The position numbers were made by a program, and so were the translations under genes. Of a stretch of DNA of 64,000 nt, positions 62,237 to 64,000 are shown piece by piece (the first letter of the stretch is position 1; every line of letters starts with the position of its first letter). The notes beneath the pieces are model-generated. The model was given only the letters and a program-made list of their open reading frames with translations, made no database searches and was not told where the DNA came from. Source of the DNA: Actinoplanes teichomyceticus ATCC 31121 (lineage in GTDB: Bacteria; Actinomycetota; Actinomycetes; Mycobacteriales; Micromonosporaceae); contig NZ_CP023865.1 of NCBI RefSeq assembly GCF_003711105.1, positions 5,667,001 to 5,731,000 of the forward strand. The letters run 5' to 3'.

Positions 62237-62869
62237 GTGTCCGACACCGAGCGCACCCGCGTGGACATGTTCTTCGACCCGGTCTGCCCGTGGGCCTGGC
62301 TGACGTCCCGCTGGCTGCTGGAGGCGGAGAAACTGCGCCCGATCGAGGTGCGCTTCCGGATCATGAGCCTGTCCGCGCTCAACGAGGGGCGTACCGACAT
62401 CGACCTCTTCTATCAGCGCAACATCGAGTCATGGCGTAAGCCGGTTCGCGTGATGATGGCCACCGAGCAGCGCCACGGACACGACGCGGTCCGCGCCCTC
62501 TACACCGCCGTCGGCACCCGCAAGCACGTCGAGGGCCAGCGTTTCGGGGTGGGGCTCTACCGCGCCGCGCTGGCCGAGTGCGGTCTGCCGGCCGAGCTGG
62601 CCGACGCCGCCGGCGACGCGAGTCTCGACGATGCCGTCCGCAAGAGCCACCAGGAGGGTATGCAGCCGGTCGGGCTCGACGTCGGAACCCCGACGGTGCA
62701 CGTGCACGTACCGGGCGCGGACACCGTCGCGCTGTTCGGACCGGTCGTCACGCCCGCCCCGCGTGGGGACGACGCGGCCCGGCTCTGGGACGGCTTCCTG
62801 CTGATGGCGCAGACGCCCGGCTTCTACGAGCTCAAGCGCAGCCGGACCCGTGGCCCCCAGATCCGCTGA
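62237..62869 (+). CDS. DsbA-family oxidoreductase (CPWA active site)
   Basis: This 210-residue protein has the thioredoxin-like fold of the DsbA/2-hydroxychromene-2-carboxylate isomerase group, with VDMFFDPVCPWAWLTSRWL at the N-terminus and the cis-Pro region GVGTP-like DVGTPTVHV near residue 155. The second active-site Cys is Ala (CPWA), so it cannot form an internal disulfide. Relatives include mycothiol-dependent reductases such as Rv2466c (CPWC). GTG start at 62237 after GGGAGGA. It is in the same direction as CysDN and 43 bases behind. Confidence 0.82.
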   Translation: MSDTERTRVDMFFDPVCPWAWLTSRWLLEAEKLRPIEVRFRIMSLSALNEGRTDIDLFYQRNIESWRKPVRVMMATEQRHGHDAVRALYTAVGTRKHVEGQRFGVGLYRAALAECGLPAELADAAGDASLDDAVRKSHQEGMQPVGLDVGTPTVHVHVPGADTVALFGPVVTPAPRGDDAARLWDGFLLMAQTPGFYELKRSRTRGPQIR

Positions 62870-62888
62870 GCGGCTGCGGAGCACGGCG

Positions 62889-63719
62889 ATGAGGCTCGAC
62901 CACGCGGTCGTGTCGCGGTACCTGGCCCGGCTGGGGTTGCGGGAATCACCCGCACGGACCCCGGCCGGGCTGGCCCTGCTGCACGAGCGGCACGTACAGC
63001 GGATCTCCTACGAGAACATCGACATTCAGCTCGGCCGGCCGACCACGGTGCGGCCCGAGGAGAACGCCGTCCGCACCGCCGGCGGGCGGGGTGGTTACTG
63101 CTTCCACCTGAACGGGTCCTTCGCCGCGCTGCTGGCCACGCTGGGCTTTCCGGTCGTGCTGCACCGCGGCCAGGTCAAGAAGGAGCCGGACCCGCCGTAC
63201 GGCGTCGCCGTCGCCAACCACCTGACGCTGACCGTCGAACTCGGCGGCACCGGCTGGCTGGTCGACGTGGGACTCGGCGACGGCCTGCTGCGCCCGGTGC
63301 CGCTGCGGCCCGGCGTGGTGCACCAGCCGCCGCTCACGTTCCGGCTCAGCCGCACCGGCCGCACCTGGCGGTTCGTCCACGACCCGCGAGGATCGTTCAC
63401 GGTCATGGACTGGACCGAGGAGCCGGCCGAGCCGGGCGACTTCGCCGGCCGGCACCGGTTCCTCTCCACCGATCCGGAGTCGACGTTCGTCCGGCGTTTC
63501 CTGGCGATGAACCGCGACCGCGACCGGGTCCACACGCTGGTGGACCGGAAGCTGGCGCGGATCGACGCCGACGGGCAGGTCGAACAGCAGCTCGACAGCT
63601 TCGACGAGTGGCGCGACGTGCTGGCCGACACGTTCCGGCTACGCCTCGACGCCGTCGACCTGCACCGCCTGTGGCGCCGCCTCCACCAGACCGCGAAGAG
63701 CGGTGCCGAGGGAGGCTGA
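62889..63719 (+). CDS. Arylamine N-acetyltransferase / amide synthase-family protein
   Basis: This 276-residue NAT-fold protein has the Cys-His-Asp triad in RGGYCFHLNGSF (Cys about 74), VANHLTLTV (His about 114) and LVDVGLGDG (Asp about 129). NAT enzymes acetylate arylamines; the related ansamycin amide synthases (RifF) release the polyketide by macrolactam formation. It is more than 50 kb from the PKS and in a sulfation-linked group, so a general NAT is more likely, but a role with AHBA or another arylamine cannot be excluded. It ends before a strong terminator. Confidence 0.85.
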   Translation: MRLDHAVVSRYLARLGLRESPARTPAGLALLHERHVQRISYENIDIQLGRPTTVRPEENAVRTAGGRGGYCFHLNGSFAALLATLGFPVVLHRGQVKKEPDPPYGVAVANHLTLTVELGGTGWLVDVGLGDGLLRPVPLRPGVVHQPPLTFRLSRTGRTWRFVHDPRGSFTVMDWTEEPAEPGDFAGRHRFLSTDPESTFVRRFLAMNRDRDRVHTLVDRKLARIDADGQVEQQLDSFDEWRDVLADTFRLRLDAVDLHRLWRRLHQTAKSGAEGG

Positions 63720-63753
63720 GCCGGCGCCGCCGCGGGCGCCGCCCGCACACCTC

Positions 63754-63789
63754 GACGGCCGTCCCGCCACCACCGGCGGGACGGCCGTC
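63754..63789. terminator. Hairpin terminator between convergent genes
   Basis: A perfect 15-bp stem (GACGGCCGTCCCGCC and complement) with a 6-base loop, 35 bases after the NAT stop and before the convergent partial gene. Confidence 0.82.
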
Positions 63790-63807
63790 CGTTTCTCGCG
63801 CGCAGCG

Positions 63808-64000
63808 TCACTTCCGCTGCGCGATCAGCAGGTATTCGTGTGCCCGGTTGGTGAGCATCGGGTCGTCCCCGCCGATCGGTCGCGGATAGAGGTGGATCCG
63901 CTCGTCACCCAGGGTCAGGTGACGTCCCAGCAGCCGGCCGACGTCCCAGGCGAGCGGGACGAACGCGCCGGCGAGGCGCCGGTTCTGCACGGCCACCACC
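63808..64000 (-). CDS. C-terminal fragment of an unidentified protein
   Basis: The last 63 or so residues of a leftward gene are inside the window, ending in AHEYLLIAQRK. The tail resembles ends of class I methyltransferases (EYLLIAxR), but no SAM-binding motif is in view, so this is only a suggestion. The gene continues past the right edge. Confidence 0.5.
   Translation of the reverse strand, partial: VVAVQNRRLAGAFVPLAWDVGRLLGRHLTLGDERIHLYPRPIGGDDPMLTNRAHEYLLIAQRK

Noticed and set aside
62889..63719. Naming the NAT-fold gene rifF.
   Set aside because: It is over 50 kb from the PKS and its neighbours are sulfate genes; amide synthases normally lie beside the last PKS gene.

Overview
The window is very GC-rich, with GTG/TTG starts, overlapping stop/start codons and large secreted glycosidases. 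It looks like a chromosomal stretch from a filamentous actinobacterium. The gene content (AHBA ansamycin genes, many cellulose/xylan enzymes, actinobacterial surface-anchored repeat proteins) fits the Micromonosporaceae (Actinoplanes/Micromonospora type), but genus is an inference. No rRNA, tRNA, CRISPR array, insertion sequence or phage gene was seen.

Region 1 (1-10976) is the edge of an ansamycin cluster. A leftward operon encodes AHBA synthase, an oxidoreductase, a phosphatase, aminodehydroquinate synthase and the start of a type I PKS whose loading module is acyl-ligase / dead ketoreductase / ACP, followed by the first KS, which runs off the left edge. A divergent rightward operon encodes aminodehydroquinate dehydratase, a FAD monooxygenase of the Rif-Orf19 type and a ROK sugar kinase. 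Together these make and load 3-amino-5-hydroxybenzoate; the monooxygenase suggests a naphthalenic product. Region 2 (10990-16403) holds housekeeping and stress genes: a MazF-like toxin, an HspR-controlled Hsp20, an orphan CHASE/PAS histidine kinase and a secreted beta-propeller protein.

Region 3 (16431-22559) has a GH9 cellulase under a CebR-type operator, a secreted vanadium-haloperoxidase-like protein, and a membrane Fe-S protein paired with a His/Met-rich lipoprotein. Region 4 (22560-32743) is a ten-kilobase 'anchored-repeat' metal uptake locus: five surface proteins with the same repeat domain or its partners, then a Zn/Mn-type binding lipoprotein carrying the repeat domain as an insertion, another repeat protein, an ATPase and a permease. 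Two Fur-family (probably Zur) boxes sit in it, and a third precedes a degenerate CobW-like protein at 48715.

Region 5 (32912-48399) is dominated by plant-polysaccharide genes: GH62 arabinofuranosidase, GH10 xylanase, an ECF sigma factor fused to a zinc anti-sigma motif, membrane segments and an extracellular AbfB arabinose-binding domain, a GH1 beta-glucosidase with a CUT1 sugar ABC importer and LacI regulator, and a GH12 cellulase. A stand-alone B12-binding protein with a CarH-like photoreceptor motif and an AspT-type transporter are also here. At least three different LacI-type operator sequences are used. The sigma-AbfB fusion next to arabinoxylan-degrading enzymes is the strongest candidate for a little-described sensing system.

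Region 6 (48715-64000) contains the CobW-like protein, a complete indigoidine (blue pigment) synthetase, a divergent haloalkane dehalogenase, an acyl-CoA synthetase coupled to a class IV aminotransferase, and a rightward group: sulfotransferase, leaderless Leu/Ile/Val-type binding protein, CysD, CysN, a DsbA-like protein and an arylamine N-acetyltransferase. The last group looks like a sulfation-linked pathway of unknown product. The final partial gene at the right edge is not recognised.
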